Positions 36,101-43,744 are shown, counted from the first letter of the stretch. The stretch: 43,971 nucleotides of DNA from Anaerohalosphaeraceae bacterium (GCA_021108375.1 JAIORA010000040.1:1-43971); one strand, 5' to 3'. Translations and numbers: made by a program. Notes: generated from the sequence alone by a model not told the origin.

Positions 36101-38704
36101 GAGTTGAGAATTAACATAGTCATATTTTATGTAGCTTATATCAGAGTCGTTTTCTGCAATATAAGCCTCTGTGTCAGCAAGATTATAATCAAATACATTT
36201 ACATATTCCCACGTAATTTCATCCCAATAACTTTCAATGATTTCCGGATACTCAAATTTTATCATCGCTGATAGTTGCGAATTATTGTTGTATTTACGCA
36301 GTTCTACAACATCGCCTTCGTTGCTATATTCATTTGGATAGTAACTATAATCAGAGAAACTGTTGTCAACGCCAAGATGGGCGGTCATTGTCAGATTGCT
36401 TAAACAGTCATATCGGAAGAAAGTTATTTTGTCATATTGGCTATTTTGACCACTTGCAGGGTCTTTAAGCTGTTGGGAATAAATAGTTCTACCGAAACAA
36501 TCATAGGCTCTAAAAGTTTGCGAAACTACGGCTAAATCATCCCAAACCTTTTCTGTCTCTACATCGTCAGTATCATCATCGTAGAGATATTCGGTGTAAT
36601 AGTCGGCAGTTAAAGAACCCCTGTAAGCTCTGATTCGCCTGTCGTAGTCATCATAACTGTAACTGCTGATGGCAACACCCTCAACCTGGGTTTGCAATAA
36701 ATTACTTCTGTTATCATAAAAATAATCCGTTGTTATAGATTCTGAGCCTCCGGACTGAACAACCTCAAAAGACAGCCCTCTGCCATCAGTGTAGGTTTGG
36801 GTTGTATGGCTGCCATGATAAGTCGTAGTTGTAACCTCGTCTTGACAATTATACTGATAACTTGTTGTCAGGTTGGTATTGCTATAGTCCTTTATCTCTG
36901 AGGTTTTCCTGCCGTAATCATCGTAATTGTATTTGGTTGAAACCCAACTGTTCGGGCCATCAAAATAAAATGAGTTACTGTCAATAGCGGTCGAAATTAT
37001 ATCAATCTTGCCGTATGTAGAGTTGTATTGATAACTTCTCTGGCTAACTACTTCAAGAGAAGTCAATGTGCAATCTAAAGGATTGGTTATCTGATTAAAA
37101 TCAGCTATTCCACCAGCAAGGGTAAACTCATTTTCAACTCTGCCATTTGCCTCATAGGTTTTGCCGGTAACTACACCGTTAGAACTAATTTGCCATACAA
37201 TGTCGCCAAAGGCATTATATATATATTCGGTTATTAATGAGTTCGAGTCATTCCTGTCAGATATGCCGTTGTAATATTCTTTACAGATATTGCCGTATTT
37301 GTCATACTCAAAATGTTTGGTCTGGACTATCGGGTCGTTCTCATCGCTTGCGCCTGATTCATCCTGACGTAGTTCTTCGGTTATCTTCCTGTTCTTGCTG
37401 TCATAGATATAACGATAGTAATGAGCATCGTTATAATTGTCGTTTGGCAGGCTGTGCTTATAAAGCAAGCCTGTGCCGGAAATATAGTCATATTGAGTTG
37501 TGGCTCCCCGAATATCTGTTGTCTGATGTAACCTGTCATTTGAATAATAATTACTTACAACTGTCCTGATGTTATTATTACTGTCATACTGATATTCGTT
37601 ACGTAAATTATACTCATTATCGTAATCATATCTTGTTCTTATGCCTGTGCCATCAACGGCACCACCATCGGGAATTACTATTTCATCCTCATCATCCTGC
37701 AAGTATGTGGTAGTAAAACAATTGCTGTCATAAGTATTAGGGTCGTCCCTGTCATCTCGCAAATCTCTAAAGACTATTTCTGATTTCAGAGAATTACTTG
37801 CATCGTAAATATTTTCAGAAAACCTGTAGATATTGGGGTCAACATAATTACATATCTTTATTTTTTTGCCACCACCAGTCAATTCTTCAATATCAACTTT
37901 ATTAATAAAATTACCATCTTTATCTTTCTTTTCACTCAACGAACCATCGCTGTGATAACTATATGTATAAATTGTTTGCTTATTGCTGTTTTGCTGGGCG
38001 GTTAGTTTGCCGTTGGCATCATATACATCTGTTAGCCAGTCATCATCAACTCCGCCACAACCGCAGCCGCTGCTGCTACCAGTTGTTATTGAAACAACCC
38101 TGTCATTGGAGTCATAGATAAGGCTGTATGTCCGTGAGTAGTTTGCACTGGAAGATGAAACACTGGGGTCAACCGATGTAATGCTTTCAATAAGACCGTT
38201 ACTGTCATAATCAAAATCCAGATAAACGCTGTAGGGGTCGTTGTTCTCTTTTACCTGAGTAACTAAATCATTGCTGTCATAAACATATATGCCCTTAAAA
38301 TCACCGTTAGGGTCTTTTATGTCAGTGATTTTTAGCTGGGTGCACTGTTTGTTAAGCTCTGCTGTATTAGCATCACATGGGTCATAGCCATTATCAAAAG
38401 TATATGTAAATTCCCTCGGACTTGTTACGGTGATAATGCCGGTGGTAGAATTTCGCTCGCCAGACCACCCCGGATAAAATCCACTACCATTTACCGGCAC
38501 AAGATATTTATAGCCGGGGAATCTCACGTTGACAATATGACCGCCGCCAGTTTTAGGATACGCTGCCGCTACAGGTAACAGTTCAACTGGTTTGGTGTTC
38601 TTCTCTAAAGTATATGACAATTTGCCGACAGTTATTTTTGTTTTCGCAAAACAGCAATTTGTTAAAGCTATAAAAGCTATTGTAATTAAAATTAAGCGTT
38701 GCAT
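33119..38704 (-). CDS. Large secreted RHS/YD-repeat protein with C-terminal toxin-like tip 1
   Basis: An 1861-residue protein. A Sec signal peptide (about 1-20, ending CCFA) is followed by about 90 residues of unassigned beta-rich sequence and then a long shell of YD/RHS repeats (about 110-1690). A dockerin-like EF loop is inserted at about 1547-1558 (D-x-N-x-D-x-x-I-N-x-x-D). The core ends with DSWGL near 1688-1692, and a ~169-residue unique tip follows with a GN...CGRK motif, a Cys cluster and ELYDNFNFD. AGGAGAT (38709-38715) sits a few bases before the ATG. There is no PAAR, VgrG or other secretion partner in the window; export is presumably by Sec followed by an unknown step. Known RHS proteins encapsulate and deliver their tip. 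Toxicity here is inferred from architecture only. Confidence 0.9.
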   Translation of the reverse strand: MQRLILITIAFIALTNCCFAKTKITVGKLSYTLEKNTKPVELLPVAAAYPKTGGGHIVNVRFPGYKYLVPVNGSGFYPGWSGERNSTTGIITVTSPREFTYTFDNGYDPCDANTAELNKQCTQLKITDIKDPNGDFKGIYVYDSNDLVTQVKENNDPYSVYLDFDYDSNGLIESITSVDPSVSSSSANYSRTYSLIYDSNDRVVSITTGSSSGCGCGGVDDDWLTDVYDANGKLTAQQNSNKQTIYTYSYHSDGSLSEKKDKDGNFINKVDIEELTGGGKKIKICNYVDPNIYRFSENIYDASNSLKSEIVFRDLRDDRDDPNTYDSNCFTTTYLQDDEDEIVIPDGGAVDGTGIRTRYDYDNEYNLRNEYQYDSNNNIRTVVSNYYSNDRLHQTTDIRGATTQYDYISGTGLLYKHSLPNDNYNDAHYYRYIYDSKNRKITEELRQDESGASDENDPIVQTKHFEYDKYGNICKEYYNGISDRNDSNSLITEYIYNAFGDIVWQISSNGVVTGKTYEANGRVENEFTLAGGIADFNQITNPLDCTLTSLEVVSQRSYQYNSTYGKIDIISTAIDSNSFYFDGPNSWVSTKYNYDDYGRKTSEIKDYSNTNLTTSYQYNCQDEVTTTTYHGSHTTQTYTDGRGLSFEVVQSGGSESITTDYFYDNRSNLLQTQVEGVAISSYSYDDYDRRIRAYRGSLTADYYTEYLYDDDTDDVETEKVWDDLAVVSQTFRAYDCFGRTIYSQQLKDPASGQNSQYDKITFFRYDCLSNLTMTAHLGVDNSFSDYSYYPNEYSNEGDVVELRKYNNNSQLSAMIKFEYPEIIESYWDEITWEYVNVFDYNLADTEAYIAENDSDISYIKYDYVNSQLTSQSLYAELDPNTDELVFMEISSYEYDKAGRRTKTFDADDNYTTIEYNSRNLQVSNTLWQGKSILRINDSNGYDPNFTPYPLRRVLTAYNDIGNRQRAAILRDPNSVTSIDDVNVATDSITDYIYDANGKLYHQRVNLGIDAYGYDWYSLTEYSYDSLGRVSQILMGNLQEIYAFGSLFDSVKTPLKYISYEYNSAGYKDVQTITDVNTWDSSTVDTNTYYSYNSQGRLTKTENAQGRIQEYFYDALGRKYKSIDSAGMVTLYNYDGFGNLTSTVEDANNMARTTSYEYDRHNRKTEITAGSDSTTYTYNYFNKIDSITYPDNKVIEYGHDLQGNVTHRTITENSQSVTTNYKRDAMGRISYKQYDNDPNWADPNTDLPFDEILYDAAGNKFITANIDDSNDLEICIYNYDGFGNLTSSGESYSQFGYSVGYGYDQRGLLIYISYPNGKYVELTRDALGRVKTVSYDGEQIADYYYLGNKIIKKTIGGTDYSANTDSLGRLTAETYNGTSLSFDYDYLNHTNRLTDRNTIDYGYDTLGRVTSEDANSYTCDILGNPTNASEDNLIYTLDNEDRVTDVNDGSGIFASYSYDRIGRRISKTVGSETIYFAYDKLGNIIAEYVANGNETIWRKDYVYGGNGELIYMQLPKTIASNGALDNLVSFCYAWLCYPYCTTDDLDWDYNSDEQINFFDWVAADMNDFTGAFDKNGRYVLTDFKNSVVGIVNNGSITEISYSAFGVPNYSGSIEGLSILWNGYYFDDETDNYYLRNRYYSPLERKFITQDPHGVNPDGNWGNPLDIKSQYGDGFGLQVYCQGDPINKLDSWGLVINNPWNALLHYLFGGGDSEVLGTDYWARFKSSDAYSGMSNDVRDESSNGAVCDSITNIPISKIYHDVTTADLNWHYDPVLNNTMGTLMQVSMNGNCEVSCGRKQLINGECCCNCVTRCSLNFELYDNFNFDGDNNIAFRLLGIHLIGTPYDVTGSHNSLIRRMLKKCN

Positions 38705-38737
38705 ATTATATCTCCTATATAAATTCTATATTTTATT

Positions 38738-38756
38738 TTTCGAGGCATTCTCGAAA
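38738..38756. promoter_or_regulatory. Inverted repeat upstream of the RHS gene
   Basis: A perfect 7-bp inverted repeat TTTCGAG/CTCGAAA with a GCATT spacer lies 34 bases upstream of the RHS start. The T run is on the + strand side, so it is not a typical terminator for the upstream minus-strand gene. It could be an operator for the RHS transcript. Confidence 0.35.
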
Positions 38757-38808
38757 TCTTTGAATAATTTTTCCCAATCCGGGGTATGTCCATTGTTAAT
38801 TTTAATCA

Positions 38809-39471
38809 CTAAATCCCTTGCTTTCTATATAGTTTTTTGGAAAAGATAACCAAAAATAAAAGTAAAACAATTATAACAATAATTGGCAAAGCTTTTTGGG
38901 CAATATACAAACTTTTTTCGGGAGTCAAGGTTCTGTCGTGATATATAACAATATGCGGATTATTTTTTTTAATTTCTTCTATCAAATTATAAGAAGTTTC
39001 ACTAAGAGGATTTCTTTGTAAAGTTAACTTTTTTATATTCTTTAATTTTGCAATTGGTGAAATATCTTTGATTAGATTATCGTTGAGATACAACTCTCTT
39101 AACTCAACTAAATATTTGAGGGGCGAAATATCTGAAATTTGATTCCCCCAAAGCCCCAATTTATTCAATCTCCGTAAATTTGACAAAGGAGTAATATCTT
39201 GTAATTTATTGTCACTTATGACAATTTGCTCTAAATTTACTGCATTTTCGAGTCCACTTAACGAACAAATATTTCCACCAAAATCTTTTAAACTTTTCAA
39301 TTTTAATATTTGCAGTTGTGTTAATGGTGGTTGAGTATTAAGTTTTTCACAAATCACCTTTTCGAATTTCATATCCTCAAAACAAATACTGTCCGAAAAC
39401 ACTTTGTTTGGGAAACAAAATAAAAATAAAACTATAAACATATATTCAACTTTTTTCTCTTTTAGTCGCAT
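38809..39471 (-). CDS. Leucine-rich repeat protein with signal peptide and C-terminal membrane helix
   Basis: A 220-residue protein: an N-terminal hydrophobic export signal (about 9-26), then about five internalin/SDS22-like repeats. Typical repeat text is NLEQIVISDNKLQDITPL, NKLGLWGNQISDISPL and ELYLNDNLIKDISPI. A C-terminal membrane helix (about 192-212) ends in basic residues. It would be anchored with the repeats outside the cytoplasm and could bind a partner protein. A perfect Shine-Dalgarno AAAGGAGGT precedes the ATG. It lies between the two toxin-like arrays. Confidence 0.82.
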   Translation of the reverse strand: MRLKEKKVEYMFIVLFLFCFPNKVFSDSICFEDMKFEKVICEKLNTQPPLTQLQILKLKSLKDFGGNICSLSGLENAVNLEQIVISDNKLQDITPLSNLRRLNKLGLWGNQISDISPLKYLVELRELYLNDNLIKDISPIAKLKNIKKLTLQRNPLSETSYNLIEEIKKNNPHIVIYHDRTLTPEKSLYIAQKALPIIVIIVLLLFLVIFSKKLYRKQGI

Positions 39472-39495
39472 ATCGTTACCTCCTTTACAAATTTT

Positions 39496-39873
39496 TTATT
39501 TTTCTTTTGAAGCGTGTTGCATTCTTTTAATCGTTTCATTTACCAAGTCATCATAGTGAGCCTTGTTTTCATATGTTGGCTTATATTCTTTCTGCAACAA
39601 CTTCAATTCTCTGAGTACTATTTCACTATCCCCTGCCTCTATTTTTTCGATGGCCGTTTCAATTAATACCATGCTGACCGAACCATACCATGCATTATAA
39701 TTCAGTCGTATAAGTTGGGGAGTCATCCATGCAACAGCAAAGCTGCATAAAATTGCAAGTATTCCAAGTGTGCATCTAATTCCACGATTCTTAACTTTGA
39801 ATTCAGAGATGAGCCACGCAATTGGCAGGCTAATTATTACTAACGCTACAAGAATTACTATTAAAATACTCAT
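39496..39873 (-). CDS. Two-helix membrane protein, candidate immunity protein
   Basis: With the start at 39873 it has 125 residues: two membrane helices (about 2-22 and 31-52) and a helical soluble C-terminus of about 70 residues. AAAGGA gives good spacing to this ATG and poor spacing to the one at 39879. It follows the orphan tip ending at 39894, the place expected for that tip's immunity protein. No family is recognised. Confidence 0.65.
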   Translation of the reverse strand: MSILIVILVALVIISLPIAWLISEFKVKNRGIRCTLGILAILCSFAVAWMTPQLIRLNYNAWYGSVSMVLIETAIEKIEAGDSEIVLRELKLLQKEYKPTYENKAHYDDLVNETIKRMQHASKEK

Positions 39874-39893
39874 ATTCATATCCTTTCATTTTT

Positions 39894-40511
39894 TTAGTAA
39901 GCAGGTGAATGTTCGACACATACCAGTTCATAAATTGGTCCCCATGGTTCAATTCTTACAATTTTCATTTCCCATTTCGTACAAGTTGGGTCTGGACCAG
40001 CATGAAACGCTGGTCGCCAATTTGATTTCATACAACATTTAGAAAGTCCTTTTGCCGTAAAAGTATGACAATTATTTCCATAGGCAGAATAATTTTTCAT
40101 TCCTTGAATATATTCTTTGGCGACACAATCTTCAATATCATTACATTTTGCACACTTGCACGATGTACCAATTGCTTTGCCATTTTGAACCGTACGACTT
40201 GATGATCTGTCTATGGTTATATCGTAGTTAGCTCCATCGTTTCTGCCACTTCTTCCTTTACCAATATCACAATGGCGAAATCCCAATTTATTTAACCATT
40301 TTGCAATTAAATCATTCTCCTCCAATTTGCCACATCTAACTGATAAGCCACAATTCACCTTTAATCCCCAAGTATCGCCAGGCTCTTCGGGGCATTCTGT
40401 TGTCAGTGTTACGCTGACTGTGCCGGTATCAATCTCATTGCCAGCATAGTCATAGAAATCTACAGTGTAGGTTATTACTACTTTTTTGATATCGTCCTCT
40501 GCTACCATCAC
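39894..40511 (-). CDS. Orphan tip of the Cys-rich secreted trunk protein (tip B)
   Basis: A 205-residue protein. Residues 1-44 equal the end of the trunk of the 443-residue protein at 41889-43220. The junction then reads GDTWGL (45-50), the RHS boundary motif. The tip shows His80 in FRHCDIG, a SCKCAKCND stretch and Cys148 in YGNNCHTF. His-first, Cys-later with an N-C-x-T-F motif resembles permuted NlpC/P60/LRAT-like papain folds. There is no signal peptide. The start is GTG without a ribosome binding site, and trunk-like DNA continues upstream to a stop codon at about 40555, so it looks like a cut cassette. Confidence 0.8.
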   Translation of the reverse strand: MMVAEDDIKKVVITYTVDFYDYAGNEIDTGTVSVTLTTECPEEPGDTWGLKVNCGLSVRCGKLEENDLIAKWLNKLGFRHCDIGKGRSGRNDGANYDITIDRSSSRTVQNGKAIGTSCKCAKCNDIEDCVAKEYIQGMKNYSAYGNNCHTFTAKGLSKCCMKSNWRPAFHAGPDPTCTKWEMKIVRIEPWGPIYELVCVEHSPAY

Positions 40512-40552
40512 TCTGTCATGATTAGGAGTAATCGTAATACTGCCGCTATTGT
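40381..40552. repeat. Copy of the trunk end (duplicate of 42304-42475)
   Basis: About 172 bases are closely similar to 42304-42475. They encode the same Ig-like trunk end (ITYTVDFYDYAGNEIDTGTV). Similarity stops at the toxin junction on one side and at an in-frame stop on the other. This is the DNA tract along which tip exchange by recombination could occur. Confidence 0.85.
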
Positions 40553-40630
40553 ACTATTTTTTTCATTTTCGTCTGCCATAAATAAGCGTCTTAATCCAAC
40601 CGATGCCACATCAGAAATATCAACATTTAA

Positions 40631-41197
40631 TTACCAAAAGTAATAATGCCAAACAAGATTAAGTACATACCATGCATCAACGCAAGTAAAAGAATATAAG
40701 AAGGGCAATATATTATTGCTAACTTCACGCTTTAATGAAAAAAATGTTGCTAAAAATCTTAAAAGAACAAAACATAAAATTAAGCATGATATAAAAATAT
40801 CAAGGACGCTTGGAAAATACAAATAATCCACTATGAAAAAAAATATAAGTAGGAGCATCTGGAAAAACACAGAAATATATAAAACTCTTGCCGCTCTTTT
40901 GAATTGTCTCAAGCAACCCCATATAAACAAAAGTATTAAACCATTAAGCACTATAAAAATGGCAGAAGAACTGAACATAGTTAATAAAAAAGACTGAATT
41001 ATCTGACTTGTAGGACACTCTCTCTGTACAAGCATACCTTTTACTATTCTGAAAGGTATTGCCCCAAAAGCAAATCCTGAAATAATTGAAAAAAGAAAAG
41101 GGAATATCGGTGTTTTGATTTCACTCCAATCCACATCTTTAGGCATCCTAAAAGGAACACCTTTGGATATAAATGATATAATATTAAACATCTTCAT
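40631..41197 (-). CDS. Membrane protein, paralogue of the neighbouring gene, candidate immunity protein
   Basis: A 188-residue protein with about five membrane helices. It resembles the adjacent protein at 41275-41877 in layout and in short stretches (PFLFSIISG versus PWFYSLLSG; ILPFLYSFTCVDAWYVLNL versus ILPSLITTAVCVDIWLAIYL). GGAG is nine bases upstream of the ATG. Two related membrane proteins beside two related tips suggests toxin-immunity pairing, though which pairs with which is not clear from gene order. Confidence 0.72.
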   Translation of the reverse strand: MKMFNIISFISKGVPFRMPKDVDWSEIKTPIFPFLFSIISGFAFGAIPFRIVKGMLVQRECPTSQIIQSFLLTMFSSSAIFIVLNGLILLFIWGCLRQFKRAARVLYISVFFQMLLLIFFFIVDYLYFPSVLDIFISCLILCFVLLRFLATFFSLKREVSNNILPFLYSFTCVDAWYVLNLVWHYYFW

Positions 41198-41274
41198 AAG
41201 TAAAATCTCCAGTTTTAATAAAGATTATTTGAGACAACCTTTTTTTTCAGTATGATTGGTTTGCTTACAAATTA

Positions 41275-41877
41275 CTACGATATTGCTGTGACAAATAAAT
41301 AAATGGCTAACCAGATATCCACACACACAGCAGTTGTAATTAAGCTAGGTAGTATTTTTCTGTTACTTTCGCAATAAACCGTTATAAACAATCCCACCGC
41401 TCTCAATATGATAAATGGCAGAATAATCATAATGGAGAAGCTGTAATTAAATGTCATCTGTGATAAGTAGCTTACAATAAAACCTATTATCATTAAGCAT
41501 TGAAAAAAAGCCGAAAAATATACAATTCTGCTGTTTCCCTCTTTAGAAAAAATCTTAAAAAGTTTAAAAATTATTCCTGTTAAAACAGACAGCATAAAAT
41601 TATAAATAATTATCAACGCTACGCCAAAAAAAACTGCAAACAAAAAATCTAATATGATAGTGTTCAAATCAAATTTTTCTTTATAGTTCATTTGCAAGAA
41701 TATAGTCATATGCAAATGGGGTAAAAAAACAAGAATTCCGGAAAGCAAAGAATAAAACCAAGGAAAAGAAGGTGCTGATAAATTGTGCCAAGTGGCTCTA
41801 AATTCCTTAATATTAAAAAACAACCGATTAATAAAAACATATTTAATAATACTAATCCAGTTTATAGTACTTTTCAT
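41275..41877 (-). CDS. Membrane protein, candidate immunity protein for tip A
   Basis: From the preferred start at 41877 it has 200 residues with about five membrane helices. An in-frame ATG at 41892 overlaps the previous stop (ATGA), but GAAAGGGAT is well spaced only to 41877. It directly follows the 443-residue trunk-plus-tip gene. It is a paralogue of the protein at 40631-41197. Family not recognised. Confidence 0.72.
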   Translation of the reverse strand: MKSTINWISIIKYVFINRLFFNIKEFRATWHNLSAPSFPWFYSLLSGILVFLPHLHMTIFLQMNYKEKFDLNTIILDFLFAVFFGVALIIIYNFMLSVLTGIIFKLFKIFSKEGNSRIVYFSAFFQCLMIIGFIVSYLSQMTFNYSFSIMIILPFIILRAVGLFITVYCESNRKILPSLITTAVCVDIWLAIYLFVTAIS

Positions 41878-41888
41878 TTTTATCCCTT

Positions 41889-43220
41889 TCATTCAGATAA
41901 ACAGCACTTTTTCTTAGTTCTGTTAACAAAAGTTCGACAATTGTGTCCAATTATAATAAATCTACTACCATTCCAGCTTGCAGACTGTTCATTTATACAC
42001 CTTTTAATATCAGAAATGTTAGCACACTTGCATGATATCGACCTGCCACCTGAAAACATAGAGCCGCTCTTCTTCTTTTTCAACTTTTTTTTCCATTCAT
42101 ATTCAGCAGTGCTAAGCTCTTCATCGTTATAAGGCCACGGAGATAAGCCATAGGTTGCACCCCATAATTCATGCCCTGGACTTCCTTCTATAAATGCAGG
42201 CCCATAATCATAATCTTGTCCATTTACCAATAATCCTTCATGGCCATAACCGCCTCTCATTCTATAATGGTAAATATTTGTACTTTCTGCCCCACCTTCG
42301 CTTGGCTCTTCGGGACATTCTGTTGTTAGTGTTACGCTGACTGTGCCGGTATCAATCTCATTGCCAGCATAGTCATAGAAATCTACAGTGTAGGTTATTA
42401 TTACTATTTTGATATCGTCCTCTGCTACCATCACTCTGTCATGATTAGCCTCGATGGTTACATAGCCACTATTGGAATGTGTACCTCCATTACAGCCCGG
42501 AGCGTATGCAGACGGACCTCCAATTTCAGAATCACCATCTACAGTAATAGTTACCTTGGTATGCGATGCACCAATGCAAGAAATGCTTATTGTCTGTGGA
42601 AAACTGGGCTTGCAACAACCACCGTTTTTAGGTCTTACATACATACTCCCTTCGTAATCAGAGATAGTAACTACAGGCTCGGTAAGACAATCCTGTGGCA
42701 CTGCATTAGGATCGAATTCTGCTAATATTGTTGTGCTGGAATCGTAATGATACCAATTACCATTATTGGAACTGTCCCAATTGCTACTACCACTGAAAGT
42801 TTTGTCACTCCAACTTCCAATAACATTGCAATCGACTTCACATGAGATTACTCCCGCCCAAGCGTCACCATAACACGCACCGTTAAAAAATAATGAGCAA
42901 TGCATATCATAGTCGTTAGGATCGTCGCCAAAAGAGCCGCCAGAAGAAGTCGATTCCATACAGTTAGATTCTCCGCCAGGTACAAGGCGACCCCAGTATT
43001 CCGTACAACTACCCCAGCCGAAGTTACCATTACTCCAAGATTGGCTGGCATTTATTTGGACTTTAAACCAATATGGGCTTATTGTGCAATCAGTACCCGC
43101 AAAATACCAGACAGGAACATTCGAATCGCAGTCGGAGTCGCAATTGCAATTTGCATATAGAACGGAGCTGCTAAAAAATATTGATGCAAAGATAACGATT
43201 AATAGAATTATTTTTCGCAT
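41889..43220 (-). CDS. Secreted Cys-rich trunk protein with a C-terminal papain-like tip (tip A)
   Basis: A 443-residue exported protein. Residues 1-23 are a signal peptide ending LYA. The trunk (24-306) is very Cys-, Ser- and Trp-rich and ends with an Ig-like strand set (ITYTVDFYDYAGNEIDTGTV). The tip (about 307-443) has His327 in GGYGHEGLLVNG, DYDYGP after it, a basic Lys run near 378-384 and Cys428 in GHNCRTF. The His-then-Cys order fits a permuted NlpC/P60/LRAT-like hydrolase or acyltransferase. A strong GGAGGAG (43227-43233) precedes the ATG. The trunk family is not recognised. The likely role is a contact or secreted effector, inferred from the tip swapping. Confidence 0.8.
   Translation of the reverse strand: MRKIILLIVIFASIFFSSSVLYANCNCDSDCDSNVPVWYFAGTDCTISPYWFKVQINASQSWSNGNFGWGSCTEYWGRLVPGGESNCMESTSSGGSFGDDPNDYDMHCSLFFNGACYGDAWAGVISCEVDCNVIGSWSDKTFSGSSNWDSSNNGNWYHYDSSTTILAEFDPNAVPQDCLTEPVVTISDYEGSMYVRPKNGGCCKPSFPQTISISCIGASHTKVTITVDGDSEIGGPSAYAPGCNGGTHSNSGYVTIEANHDRVMVAEDDIKIVIITYTVDFYDYAGNEIDTGTVSVTLTTECPEEPSEGGAESTNIYHYRMRGGYGHEGLLVNGQDYDYGPAFIEGSPGHELWGATYGLSPWPYNDEELSTAEYEWKKKLKKKKSGSMFSGGRSISCKCANISDIKRCINEQSASWNGSRFIIIGHNCRTFVNRTKKKCCLSE
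42304..42475. repeat. Trunk-end segment duplicated at 40381-40552
   Basis: Partner copy of the duplicated trunk end, inside the full-length gene. Confidence 0.85.
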
Positions 43221-43744
43221 GATACACTCCTCCTTTTTTATAAAAATGTGAATTTCTAATTACAAACTACTCAAAAGTTAAAACAAAAATAGGAAATATA
43301 ATCAAGTTCTCCTCGAATTCCCCGATGGGCTCCAGTCCATCCCACTAGGCAATTATCTCCCAAGTAAAATTAAAACGTCTAATAAGGATTTTGTCAATAG
43401 TATTATCGGATAATTAATGGCGATTTATCCTTTGCAAATCCTAAGCAACTTTGATATAATCACCTGCGAAAGCTTTACATTTGATTAGATCTGTGAAGCC
43501 TTTTTTATTGTCATTTCCACAAATATTTCCTCAAAAACCCTCGATAAAAATAAAATTTCAAACTTTTTCCACATTTTATAGACTGCCCACGCTCTGATTT
43601 TTTCAGCTGCATTTACTCATTTCAAAAACACACACCTCTCGTCGTAACTTACTTATAGAAAGATATTTAAGTCGTAAAAACCCTTCCTTAAAACTTCACA
43701 GATCTAATCTAATATGAAAGGAAAATGGTAATGACTAAAAAAAC
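43221..43744. other. AT-rich gap before the recombinase
   Basis: No gene is seen in about 520 bases. It carries the ribosome binding site of the trunk gene at its left end. At its right end there is GAAAGG followed by an ATG (43725/43731) that opens a tiny frame MTKKT, whose stop overlaps the recombinase start. There is no clear repeat. Confidence 0.6.

Noticed and set aside
33119-38704. Type VI secretion RHS effector
   Set aside because: No PAAR domain, VgrG, Hcp or adaptor gene is present, and the protein has a Sec signal peptide.
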